Positions 1-5,447 of a stretch of 6,240 nucleotides of DNA are shown here, piece by piece. The DNA comes from Actinomycetota bacterium (lineage in GTDB: Bacteria > Actinomycetota > Acidimicrobiia > Acidimicrobiales > JAMCPL01): contig JAMCPC010000060.1 in assembly GCA_023379725.1 (NCBI GenBank), positions 3,022-9,261 on the forward strand. The letters are read 5' to 3'. The translations under genes were made by a program, and so were the position numbers. Each line of letters starts with the position of its first letter. Position 1 is the first letter of the stretch. The notes beneath the pieces were generated by a model, which was not told where the DNA came from, ran no database searches, and worked only from the letters and a program-made list of their open reading frames with translations.

Positions 1-26
1 CCGCTGCCGTTGCCGTTGCCGTTGCC
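1..26. repeat. GCCGTT hexanucleotide tandem repeat
   Basis: The window opens with about four head-to-tail copies of a GCCGTT-type hexamer, the first one imperfect (GCTGCC). Read in the frame starting at base 3 it gives alternating Ala and Val. A hexamer keeps the reading frame when copy number changes, so it would be tolerated inside a coding region. The left end lies outside the window, so the full copy number is unknown. Confidence 0.8.
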
Positions 27-86
27 AAAACTCCAGCAACGGCTCTAGAAATAGCTGAGACCGCCTCCGAAGACACCGGTATATGA
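3..86 (+). CDS. Possible C-terminal tail of an unknown gene (partial)
   Basis: The frame starting at base 3 is open from the window edge to a TGA at 84-86 and would encode a 27-residue Ala/Val-rich, then acidic, tail ending in SEDTGI. I do not recognise the protein. In favour: the hexamer repeat stays in frame, and the gene would converge with the leftward prepilin peptidase. Against: it is very short, and the opposite strand is also open over much of the stretch. This could equally be non-coding. No function is assigned. Confidence 0.3.
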   Translation, partial: AAVAVAVAKTPATALEIAETASEDTGI

Positions 87-162
87 CCGATGGGTGGAAT
101 GGAGTTTTACGGATTTAGCGCAAACAACTTTGGGGCAGAGGGACAGATTGGCCACCTACTCG

Positions 163-948
163 TCAATAATGAAAATGCAACCAGACTCTTGCAATGGGTA
201 TGCCCCACATAAGCGCAACAAACGTCCCAGCAACCAAAAATGGAGCAAAGGGAAGTCGTGACTTTGAGCCATAATTTTTGACCAGCATGAGTAGGATGCC
301 AATGAATGCGCCCAGACCAAAGGCCACGACAAACCCTACCAACACCACTTGAGCACTTATCCACCCAGTCGCAATACCCAATAATCCAGCCAGCCGGACA
401 TCACCAAATCCCATGCCCTGAGGCACTATGATATGGATAGCCAAGAATATCAGAAAACATACCACACCTGCAATGATCGCTACCCAGAAATGCGATAACC
501 GGTTATCCAACAAAGAGGAGGCAATCACCAGAGCAGAAAAACTAAAGAGAGTGGGATAAAATACCAACACCGGAACTATCATACGTTCCAGATCAATCAC
601 ACTTAAGACTATCAGACCAACAGCCAGCAAATCATAGGCCGCCAAGTCTGCGTGCGCGCCAAATCTTACAACGTTACCTGCAAATACAACTGCGGTAACC
701 GCTGCCATGATGAGAGGCCTAAACGGGTAAGCACGTGAAGCACCACAGTTGCCACACTCTCTCAAGTGGTGAACGATACCAAGTGGAGTAAGTGACCATA
801 GGCTGTTATTCCCCGTACCGCATTGTGCGCAAACGATCCAGGGTGGAGAGAGACTCTCCCTTCCGGGCACTCTCTCCACTAATATCTCCATGGGATAACC
901 AAGTAATATCCCAACTACTATTCCAACTGCTATCAGCCATGTCTCCAC
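163..948 (-). CDS. Type IV prepilin peptidase (A24 family)
   Basis: Integral membrane aspartyl protease that cleaves the leader of type IV pilin-like precursors and, in many family members, N-methylates the new N-terminus. The 261-residue protein fits the family layout. Residues 3-20 form a membrane segment. The cytoplasmic N-terminal domain has the paired zinc-type motifs C40-x2-C43 and C65-x2-C68, followed by a YPFRP stretch near 74-78 that resembles the conserved RYP(L/F)xE region. About six further hydrophobic segments follow. The two expected catalytic aspartates are visible: D119 in VIDLERMIVP and D183 in the GxGD motif (GFGDVRLAG, from 180). The start is GTG at 948; no clear Shine-Dalgarno sequence precedes it, but a -10-like TAAAGT ends 7 nt upstream. 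Without neighbouring pil or tad genes the substrate cannot be named. It resembles PilD/ComC peptidases more than the short TadV/CpaA type because the zinc-binding domain is present. Confidence 0.9.
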   Translation of the reverse strand: METWLIAVGIVVGILLGYPMEILVERVPGRESLSPPWIVCAQCGTGNNSLWSLTPLGIVHHLRECGNCGASRAYPFRPLIMAAVTAVVFAGNVVRFGAHADLAAYDLLAVGLIVLSVIDLERMIVPVLVFYPTLFSFSALVIASSLLDNRLSHFWVAIIAGVVCFLIFLAIHIIVPQGMGFGDVRLAGLLGIATGWISAQVVLVGFVVAFGLGAFIGILLMLVKNYGSKSRLPFAPFLVAGTFVALMWGIPIARVWLHFHY

Positions 949-955
949 TTATCAG

Positions 956-985
956 ACTTTAGGCCGTTTCAACAACCGATGCGAA
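956..985 (-). promoter_or_regulatory. Candidate leaderless promoter of the prepilin peptidase
   Basis: On the minus strand a TTCGCA (980-985) lies 18 bp from TAAAGT (956-961), which ends 7 nt before the GTG start at 948. Each hexamer matches the sigma70-type consensus at 4 of 6 positions. Transcription would start at or very near the start codon. This is a pattern match only. Confidence 0.4.
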
Positions 986-1253
986 CATTTAACGGTATTT
1001 CGTAAAATTCAGGCCAACCTAGTCGACCATGGACAGTCCGATTCGATCTTGGCCACTTCTATGTGGCGCCCCGGATTCCTTTCTTACACACTGCTCACTC
1101 CTTCTTCTCATGGTCGGATTCTCCAACTACAAGAACAAGTGTGGCTCATCCACTACCATCGAAGCGGACTGGTAAAGAGTTGCTGGAATACTCACCTGCC
1201 AGCGCCTTCACTGTGATGTCGCAATTCCGCCAGCCGACCACGGTGCCAGGTGG

Positions 1254-1259
1254 TAGACT
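1254..1259 (+). promoter_or_regulatory. -10-like element before the ada remnant
   Basis: TAGACT fits the actinobacterial TAnnnT -10 pattern and ends exactly 7 nt before the GTG at 1267, which is also the start favoured by homology. No good -35 hexamer is visible. The GGAAAG at 1260-1265 sits too close to the GTG to act as a normal Shine-Dalgarno sequence. Confidence 0.35.
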
Positions 1260-1266
1260 GGAAAGA

Positions 1267-1572
1267 GTGCACGAGGACTTTGAGCGCTGCTACCGGGCAG
1301 TGCAATCCAAAGACGCCCGCTTCGACGGATGGTTCGTAACGGCTGTCTCGACGACGAGGATCTACTGCCGACCGAGCTGCCCTGCCCGCTCGCCTCTGGC
1401 CCACAACGTCGTGTTCTATCCGACTGCCGCAGCAGCGGCGCTCGGGCTGCCCACCACCCCGGCCACCCTCGCCGCCCACAGCCAGCGGTGGCAGCCGTGG
1501 CGCTCCTATGCAGTCCAGTATCTGTGGGCCACCCAGGACCACCCGATCAACCACTGGCCGATCAACCGCTGA
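1267..1572 (+). pseudogene. Ada-AlkA fusion reduced by a large internal deletion
   Basis: Intact homologues, such as mycobacterial AlkA of roughly 500 residues, combine an Ada-type zinc phosphotriester-methyltransferase domain, an AraC helix-turn-helix and an AlkA 3-methyladenine glycosylase. Here only the two ends remain, joined in frame in 101 codons. Residues 1-57 are the start of the Ada domain (DFERCYRAVQSKDARFDG, then IYCRPSCPAR with C34, the usual methyl acceptor, and C38), ending in PTAAAA. Residues about 58-101 match the AlkA C-terminus (LGLP, then QRWQPWRSYAVQYLWAT and DHPINHWP). Missing are the second zinc pair (normally CKRC), the regulator domain, and the glycosylase helix-hairpin-helix with its catalytic Asp. 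It should therefore be inactive in repair. GTG 1267 is chosen because homologues begin here; an ATG at 1216 is an alternative. It lies 17 bp upstream of ogt, so it may persist as an upstream reading frame. An assembly error is possible. Confidence 0.82.
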
Positions 1573-1577
1573 CCAGC

Positions 1578-1583
1578 GGAGGA
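1578..1583 (+). promoter_or_regulatory. Strong Shine-Dalgarno sequence of ogt
   Basis: GGAGGA lies 6 nt before the ATG at 1590 and just after the stop codon of the ada remnant. It fixes the ogt start well inside a longer open frame. It is the only classical ribosome binding site seen in this window. Confidence 0.8.
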
Positions 1584-1589
1584 ACCACC

Positions 1590-2144
1590 ATGTCCCTGAC
1601 CAGCCTTACCCTCTATCGGAGCATCAACAGCCCCATCGGCCTGCTCACCTTGGCCGGCCAGGGTGACTGCCTCACCAATCTGGTGATGGAAACTGCGACC
1701 CATCCACCTTCTGAGCGCAACCGCTGGGTCGAGGATAAGAGAGCGTTCCCCGATGTTGTCGCCCAGATTGAGGAATACTTCGCTGGTGAACGCACTGGTT
1801 TCGACGTCGCTATCGCTCCAGGTGGCACCGATTTCCAGCAACGGGTGTGGGACGCGCTGTGCGAGATCCCCTACGGAGAGACCCGTTCCTATGGTGAGAT
1901 CGCCCACCAGATCGGCCAACCCCGAGCGGCGCGGGCAGTTGGGCTGGCCAACGCGCGCAACCCGATCCCGATCATCGTACCCTGCCACCGAGTCATCGGA
2001 GCGAAAGGTAGCCTCACTGGCTATGCCGGCGGGCTTGAGACCAAGAGTGCCTTACTTGACCTGGAGCGAGCTCGATGCCTTGAGCCACGCCACCTTGAGC
2101 CACGCCGCACACGACCCGAACCGAAGGCGTTAGCAGCAGACTAA
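1590..2144 (+). CDS. ogt: Methylated-DNA--protein-cysteine methyltransferase
   Basis: Suicide DNA-repair enzyme that moves the alkyl group from O6-alkylguanine (also O4-alkylthymine) to its own cysteine. The 184-residue protein keeps the full active-site set, numbered here with the human equivalents: Y101 (Y114), arginine finger R115 (R128) in ARAVG, N124 (N137) in NPIPI, acceptor C132 (C145) in PCHRV, and E159 (E172). It has the N-terminal ribonuclease-like domain (1-78) and the C-terminal DNA-binding domain (82-162). After residue 162 it carries about 22 extra residues, including a 15-bp tandem duplication (LEPRH/LEPRR). The ATG at 1590 is preferred because of GGAGGA and because the family usually begins with a strand like TLYRSINSPIG. 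It follows the ada-alkA remnant by 17 bp, the gene order known from Mycobacterium (alkA-ogt), so the two were probably one operon. The gene is GC-richer than its surroundings, consistent with transfer of the module. Confidence 0.95.
   Translation: MSLTSLTLYRSINSPIGLLTLAGQGDCLTNLVMETATHPPSERNRWVEDKRAFPDVVAQIEEYFAGERTGFDVAIAPGGTDFQQRVWDALCEIPYGETRSYGEIAHQIGQPRAARAVGLANARNPIPIIVPCHRVIGAKGSLTGYAGGLETKSALLDLERARCLEPRHLEPRRTRPEPKALAAD
2078..2107 (+). repeat. 15-bp tandem duplication in the ogt tail
   Basis: Two adjacent copies of CCTTGAGCCACGCC(A/G), at 2078-2092 and 2093-2107, differ only at the last base. The period is a multiple of three, so it adds five residues to the C-terminal tail beyond the conserved Ogt core. 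Confidence 0.9.
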
Positions 2145-2242
2145 AAATGACCCATCCGTAGCAATATAAACGTGACCCACCGGCTGCCTACACACTTCGG
2201 GTTATCATCGTGGTACGAGAAGTAGACAACCACCAGCTACTC

Positions 2243-2341
2243 ATGTACCCCCCAGCTACCCATACACCGCCCTCGAGCACGAGAGCACGGCCGCCCTCGA
2301 GACCACCAATTGCCTATGTACCCCCCAGCTACCCATACACC
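2243..2341. repeat. 26-bp perfect direct repeat with 47-bp spacer
   Basis: The identical 26 bases at 2243-2268 and 2316-2341 begin ATGTACCCCCC and end CCATACACC. The spacer between them carries its own 9-bp repeat GCCCTCGAG (2269-2277 and 2293-2301). The 73-bp period is not a multiple of three, which argues against coding. The function is unknown; the repeat may come from replication slippage. Confidence 0.9.
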
Positions 2342-2490
2342 TTGCTAATGTACTCCAGTAAAACAATGAGTTCACAAAATAGATACCTTATGGCAATGTA
2401 CAAACAATTTTTTCGAATATCCTGTTATCTATCCCTAAATATCATCTCTATGTGGCAATTGTCTTACTCTCTGCTACATTACGATTTGAC

Positions 2491-2519
2491 TTTTCAGCTA
2501 TATACCGGAAAGATATACC
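2491..2519 (+). promoter_or_regulatory. Candidate leaderless promoter of yceI
   Basis: TTTTCA (2491-2496), a 17-bp spacer and TATACC (2514-2519) end 6 nt before the ATG at 2526. No Shine-Dalgarno sequence is well placed: GGAAAGA at 2508-2514 is too far away. A better -35 match, TTGACT at 2486-2491, would leave a 22-bp spacer. The evidence is pattern matching only. Confidence 0.35.
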
Positions 2520-2525
2520 CCTAAG

Positions 2526-3164
2526 ATGGATAAACAGCACACCAGCGAGCAGAGCCGGATAAATGATTTATCACAGCTACCTTCAGGAACATGGATAGTA
2601 GATCCTGCAGGTAGTTACATAGGCTTCTCGGTAAAGCATCTGCTCGTATCGACAGTTAAAGCACGCTTTGACAAGTTCTATGGACAGATAATTTACAGTG
2701 GCCATCCAATTGGAACGTCACTGGATGCTTATGTAGATGTAGCTTCCATGCAAACAGGCGACCACCCCAGGGATGTTTTTATCAAGTCCAATGAATTCCT
2801 TGATACGGCTAGATGGCCACAGATGTCCCTGAAGGGAGCAGTTACCTCTCAAAGTGAATCTGGATACATCCTGGAGGTCGAATTGACCATCCGAGACATA
2901 GTAAGAAACGTTACATTTGAGGTAACATACAGCACAATCAACACAGAAGACACGATCAATACCGGAACTGTAACAAAGCCATCTGTAGGCACGACAGGCA
3001 AGGGTGAGATTGATTTAACACGCATACTGCTTCATGCACGCGCAACCGTAAGTCGCAAAGAACTGGGGTTGGAGTTCAGCCCGATACTTGAGTCGGGTGG
3101 GGTAATCGTCTCTGATGCGGTACAGCTTAAGTTGGATGTGCTGGCCTTATTCGATCATCCATAG
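2526..3164 (+). CDS. yceI: YceI family lipocalin-like protein
   Basis: YceI-like proteins fold as an elongated lipocalin-like beta barrel that binds a polyisoprenoid or other amphiphile; their cellular role is poorly defined. The 212 residues show the family signature: GTWIVDPAGSYIGFSVKHLLVSTV (from 21), TGDHPRDVFIKSNEFLDTARWP (77-98), the LTIRDIVRNVTFEV strand (120-133, usually LTIrGvTrpV), and RKELGLEF (177-184, usually RkDFGL). There is no signal peptide or lipobox at the N-terminus, so it is probably cytoplasmic, as in many actinobacterial members. Between the LTIRD strand and the conserved RKELG segment it carries a long loop with a six-residue quasi-repeat (TINTED/TINTG, 137-147). Bases 2703-2733 (residues 60-69) recur almost exactly beside the convergent ATP-grasp stop codon. 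It stands alone as a transcription unit. Confidence 0.9.
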   Translation: MDKQHTSEQSRINDLSQLPSGTWIVDPAGSYIGFSVKHLLVSTVKARFDKFYGQIIYSGHPIGTSLDAYVDVASMQTGDHPRDVFIKSNEFLDTARWPQMSLKGAVTSQSESGYILEVELTIRDIVRNVTFEVTYSTINTEDTINTGTVTKPSVGTTGKGEIDLTRILLHARATVSRKELGLEFSPILESGGVIVSDAVQLKLDVLALFDHP

Positions 3165-3258
3165 GAACGAGACATCTATGCGTTCAGGTCGGTTCTATGA
3201 CTGGACGGATCATAGAAGCAGCAGGGTCATCCAATTGGAACGTCACTTGATGCTTATG
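2703..3258. repeat. 31-bp segment shared by yceI and the ATP-grasp 3' end
   Basis: Bases 2703-2733 inside yceI and 3228-3258 match at 30 of 31 positions in the same orientation; the single difference is G2723 against T3248. In yceI the segment encodes part of the family core, so yceI is the likely source. The second copy spans the stop codon and last residues of the leftward ATP-grasp gene, read in antisense. The feature span covers both copies and the intervening DNA. Confidence 0.9.
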
Positions 3259-3293
3259 GTCGGTTCTATAACTGGATAAATCATAGAAGCAGC
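3155..3293. repeat. Imperfect 71-bp tandem duplication at convergent gene ends
   Basis: 3155-3222 and 3227-3293 align as two copies with a period of 71-72 bp. The right halves (3187-3222 and 3258-3293) match at 32 of 36 bases; the left halves are more diverged and need small gaps. Copy 1 includes the yceI stop codon. Copy 2 encodes the last residues of the ATP-grasp protein on the other strand. The ATP-grasp 3' end is therefore echoed just past its stop. Confidence 0.85.
3193..3217. terminator. Candidate bidirectional terminator hairpin
   Basis: A perfect 8-bp inverted repeat, TTCTATGA (3193-3200) and TCATAGAA (3210-3217), encloses a 9-nt loop. It lies beyond the stop codons of both yceI and the convergent ATP-grasp gene, where a shared terminator would be expected. 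The stem is AT-rich and no T-run follows on either strand, so it is a weak intrinsic terminator at best. A near copy of the hairpin lies inside the ATP-grasp gene at 3264-3288. Confidence 0.4.
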
Positions 3294-4628
3294 CCTGTGT
3301 AGCGCATCGATCAGCTCTGTGCGACTATTGTTCCTGGCAAAAATAAACCCTATATACCTGTTCCCGTCTGGAACCGGTGCTACCTCCGATCCCGGGAATG
3401 CAGTGATCTCTATGCTGGTAACAGATTCTACTTGTCTGGCTTCATCTAATCCTTCTATGACTTTTATGATCCCCTTCTTTGGAGCTGATATCATCCATAC
3501 TCCCGAATACCCCGGCATAAGGCGCAAAGACTTTCGTAATGCGCTGGATATTGTGCCCCCTGCGGTACCCTCCCGTGCAACACCACCGGAAGCAGGAAGC
3601 CCCATCCGCGCCACTGGTACTCCCATCTTATTCGCGGCCCGTGCAACACCACCGGAAGCAGGAAGCCCCATCCCCAATGATGACGCTATGACGATTTCTT
3701 CCAGTGATCTCCCGTTATCGAACTGAAGCATGCCAGAACATCGGCCACCTATAGTGCGCGATGCTACCTCTATAAGATATGCCCTTGCACCCTCTAAACG
3801 TATCTCTGCGTGAATAGGTCCTTCTGTCAACTGTAAGGCTTCAACCGATCGGCGGGTGGTATCTATTGCAGACCGCAGCAACGAACTGTGGTGCACAGAA
3901 GGTGTGACGTACATGCTCTCTTCGAAAAATGGGCCTACCAGCGGTATGGGTTTGTCGAAGATGGCCAGTACGGTTAACTTGCCATCTTTTAGTAGTCCCT
4001 CTACAGCTATTTCAGGGCCATCTACATAACTCTCTATCAATATAGCGTCATCGGGTCGTCCCTCAGCAATCTGTATGTTCCTTACCCTCTCTACAGCCTC
4101 GCCCACTTCCGACGGTAAATTTGCTCGTATAATCCCCTGACTGCCTGACAGGCTAGTGGCTTTCACCACACAGGGTAACCCAACTGTATTGACAGCACTA
4201 GTAATATCGTGTAATGATGGATTATTAGAGAGAATACGATAAATCGGCTGTGGTACCTCAGTTCCACTCAGCACTTCTCGCAGAATGTCCTTATGCAGTG
4301 TGCGAGTAGCTGATTCCAACTTATTGCCATTCAGCCCTAATGCCGTAGTTGCACAAGCAGCCAATTCTACCCCCTTGTCGTCGATTGCGACTATGGCATC
4401 AAGCGGTAGTATGTTGTCCATCTTGACGATCTGTTCAGTGGACGCCTCAAGATCGTCCAGAGATACATTCAGGACACCTGGCGAGAGTTCATCTGGCGAG
4501 GATAGCTCGATAGCTGGGGTTACGGAGTCGCATGCCACCACCACATCTACATTCAGTGCAGCAGCGGCATTGACGAACGATGCCACTCTGTAGCTCTCCG
4601 ATGGGACGATGATTAATATCCTTGCCAT
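3243..4628 (-). CDS. ATP-grasp domain ligase, substrate unknown
   Basis: ATP-grasp enzymes activate a carboxylate as acyl phosphate and join it to an amine or other nucleophile. The 461-residue protein has an N-terminal Rossmann-like preATP-grasp domain (MARILIIVPS, about 1-105), the nucleotide-binding lysine region LPCVVKATSLSGSQG (K156), ESYVDGPEIAVEGL (199-212), and the metal-binding segment with E275 (IHAEIRL) and E287 (YLIEVASRTIGG, with R291). The C-terminal domain (376-450, GVWMISAPKKGIIKVIEGL, then a GNRYIGFIFA strand) is typical of amino-acid ligase-like members of the BacD/YwfE and carboxylase-like group. The exact substrate cannot be read. A loop at about 320-370 is expanded by a repeat (GLPASGGVAR at 321-330 and 343-352). 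The last residues (PTISIK) fall in a segment shared with yceI, so the original C-terminus may have been replaced. ATG 4628 lies only 19 bp from the divergent nfuA start. Confidence 0.85.
   Translation of the reverse strand: MARILIIVPSESYRVASFVNAAAALNVDVVVACDSVTPAIELSSPDELSPGVLNVSLDDLEASTEQIVKMDNILPLDAIVAIDDKGVELAACATTALGLNGNKLESATRTLHKDILREVLSGTEVPQPIYRILSNNPSLHDITSAVNTVGLPCVVKATSLSGSQGIIRANLPSEVGEAVERVRNIQIAEGRPDDAILIESYVDGPEIAVEGLLKDGKLTVLAIFDKPIPLVGPFFEESMYVTPSVHHSSLLRSAIDTTRRSVEALQLTEGPIHAEIRLEGARAYLIEVASRTIGGRCSGMLQFDNGRSLEEIVIASSLGMGLPASGGVARAANKMGVPVARMGLPASGGVAREGTAGGTISSALRKSLRLMPGYSGVWMISAPKKGIIKVIEGLDEARQVESVTSIEITAFPGSEVAPVPDGNRYIGFIFARNNSRTELIDALHRAASMIYPVIEPTISIK
3572..3673. repeat. 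36-bp perfect direct repeat inside the ATP-grasp gene
   Basis: 3572-3607 and 3638-3673 are identical. The period of 66 bp is a multiple of three, so it adds 22 residues without changing frame: MGLPASGGVAR appears twice, separated by AANKMGVPVA. It sits between the ATP-grasp core and the C-terminal domain, where the family usually has a short linker. Confidence 0.95.
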
Positions 4629-4648
4629 TAACTGTATACTTTCTTATA
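4629..4648. promoter_or_regulatory. Compact divergent promoter of nfuA and the ATP-grasp gene
   Basis: Only 19 bp (4629-4647) separate the two start codons. On the plus strand TATACT (4635-4640) ends 7 nt before the nfuA ATG. On the minus strand TATACA (4633-4638) ends 4 nt before the ATP-grasp ATG, and TATAAG (4643-4648) offers a second -10 giving a leader of about 7 nt. The core GTATAC (4634-4639) is a palindrome that serves both directions. There is no room for a Shine-Dalgarno sequence. The -35 candidates (for example TTAATA at 4613-4618 with a 16-bp spacer for nfuA) are weak. Confidence 0.55.
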
Positions 4649-5286
4649 TGGTAGATCAATTATTAACAATAACCGATGAAGCAATGAAAATGGTACAGGA
4701 GGCCAGAAACGCAGAAAATGATGCAGACAGTCTGGCTCTGTGGATAGAGATTATAGGGAGCCGCGGTAACGCATACGACTACGATCTGTATTTCCAGAGT
4801 ATGGAGGATGCCAGCCCATCAGATGTATTGATCAGTAGTGACGGTTCATCAGGTGTCCCTGTAGTTATCCCTGCACCCAGCGTCGAACTCATCAGGGGAT
4901 CCAGGTTGGAATGGTCAGATGATGGGGAAGGCGGTCTTGTAATGATCAATCCCAACACACCTGCAGGCGACAACGGATTACCCGAAGGTGTAGTGGAGGG
5001 TGATTTTTCCTCTCCTGTCGCACAGAGGATTCTAGAAGTCATCGATGAAGATATCAATCGTGCTATAGCCAGCCATGGGGGTTATGCAGAGTTGGTGGCC
5101 GTCGGTGACGGGGTAGCCTATGTGAGGATGATGGGAGGCTGTCAGGGATGCGGTCTTGCCTCTGTCACCTTATCCCAGGGAATAGAGGTAGCCATCAAGA
5201 ACGCGGTACCGGAGATTAGACGTGTGGCAGATGTGACCAATCACAATGCTGGCACTAACCCATTTTACCAGGCATCCGCAAAGTGA
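4648..5286 (+). CDS. nfuA: NfuA-type Fe-S cluster carrier protein
   Basis: Carries and delivers iron-sulfur clusters to client apoproteins in the cytoplasm. The 212 residues split into two parts. Residues 1-105 resemble the A-type (HesB/IscA) fold but lack its conserved cysteines, as in Escherichia coli NfuA. Residues 122-197 are a NifU C-terminal domain with the cluster-binding C165-x2-C168 in MGGCQGCGLASVTLSQGIE, followed by VPEIRRVADVTNHNAG, the counterpart of the FPELKGVRDLTEHQ end of the E. coli protein. In such carriers a 4Fe-4S cluster is bound between two monomers by these cysteine pairs. ATG 4648 is chosen over ATG 4609, because 4609 would overlap the divergent ATP-grasp gene, adds residues unlike the family, and lacks the -10 element that precedes 4648. 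No suf or isc genes lie nearby. Its last codons are duplicated 74 bp downstream. Confidence 0.9.
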   Translation: MVDQLLTITDEAMKMVQEARNAENDADSLALWIEIIGSRGNAYDYDLYFQSMEDASPSDVLISSDGSSGVPVVIPAPSVELIRGSRLEWSDDGEGGLVMINPNTPAGDNGLPEGVVEGDFSSPVAQRILEVIDEDINRAIASHGGYAELVAVGDGVAYVRMMGGCQGCGLASVTLSQGIEVAIKNAVPEIRRVADVTNHNAGTNPFYQASAK

Positions 5287-5367
5287 ACCTCCCCGCTTAC
5301 CCATACCTCTCCAAACCCCTCCTTCTCGCCTAACCATTTTACCAGGCATCCGCAAAGTGAACCTCCC
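5260..5367. repeat. 34-bp direct repeat copying the nfuA 3' end
   Basis: 5260-5293 and 5334-5367 are identical over 34 bases; the similarity extends a few bases left with one indel. The first copy encodes the last residues of NfuA (HFTR in another frame; FYQASAK and TGA in the gene frame). The second copy lies past the stop codon, 74 bp on, and so is out of frame. The function is unknown. Confidence 0.95.
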
Positions 5368-5447
5368 GCCCTTATGGACGGGACACTCTCGCCTGAAATA
5401 TGGTAGAACCTACTTTCGTGTGCTGCTACTTTCGACCGAACATATTA
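5287..5447. other. Convergent nfuA-hisI intergenic region
   Basis: 161 bp between two converging stop codons. It consists largely of duplicated ends: the second copy of the nfuA 3' end (5334-5367) and extra partial copies of the hisI 3' end (5410-5418 and 5426-5441). The part at 5294-5333 is pyrimidine-rich. I found no hairpin good enough to call a terminator. Confidence 0.6.

Larger units (their letters stand above)
949..1266. other. Intergenic region between divergent prepilin peptidase and ada remnant
   Basis: This stretch separates two divergent genes. The frame of the ada remnant stays open upstream to about 1063, and an ATG occurs at 1216, but the translation before 1267 resembles nothing in the Ada family and composition shifts to higher GC across it. 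I read it as non-coding: it holds the leftward promoter near 956-985 and a -10-like element at 1254-1259 for the rightward gene. I see no clear terminator, operator palindrome or RNA gene. Confidence 0.5.
2145..2525. other. Non-coding stretch between ogt and yceI
   Basis: About 380 bp without a convincing gene. The left half (to about 2345) is C-rich and carries a 26-bp direct repeat; the right half is AT-rich and probably holds the yceI promoter. A frame starting at GTG 2210 is open to 2524, but it crosses the repeat, is low in complexity and resembles nothing. I see no hairpin with a T-run after ogt, no transposase remnant I can defend, and no tRNA. Confidence 0.6.

Noticed and set aside
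1063..1266. Upstream extension of the ada remnant, from GTG 1063 or ATG 1216
   Set aside because: Homologues begin at the HEDFERCYRAV segment, the extra residues resemble nothing, and a -10-like TAGACT precedes GTG 1267 at leaderless spacing.
2145..2210. Possible insertion-sequence end after ogt (TGACCCATCCG and GTGACCCACCGG strings)
   Set aside because: The two strings are only loosely alike, there is no inverted partner or target duplication, and no transposase sequence is present.
2243..2341. Possible CRISPR array
   Set aside because: There are only two repeat copies with one spacer, the spacer carries an internal repeat, and no cas genes are near.
2210..2524. 104-codon open frame starting with GTG, ending just before yceI
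   Set aside because: It is proline/tyrosine-rich only because it crosses the 26-bp repeat, has no Shine-Dalgarno or leaderless signal at its start, resembles no family, and the repeat period is not a multiple of three.
3319..3726. Plus-strand frame antisense to the ATP-grasp gene
   Set aside because: It mirrors the codon structure of a well-supported gene, and its apparent repeats are the antisense of the in-frame duplication.
4609..4647. Upstream ATG for nfuA at 4609
   Set aside because: It would overlap the divergent ATP-grasp start, adds 13 residues unlike the family, and lies upstream of the likely -10 element.
5400..5425. Possible terminator hairpin (GTAG-AAC-CTAC) between nfuA and hisI
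   Set aside because: The stem is only 4 bp, too weak to call, and no T-run follows.
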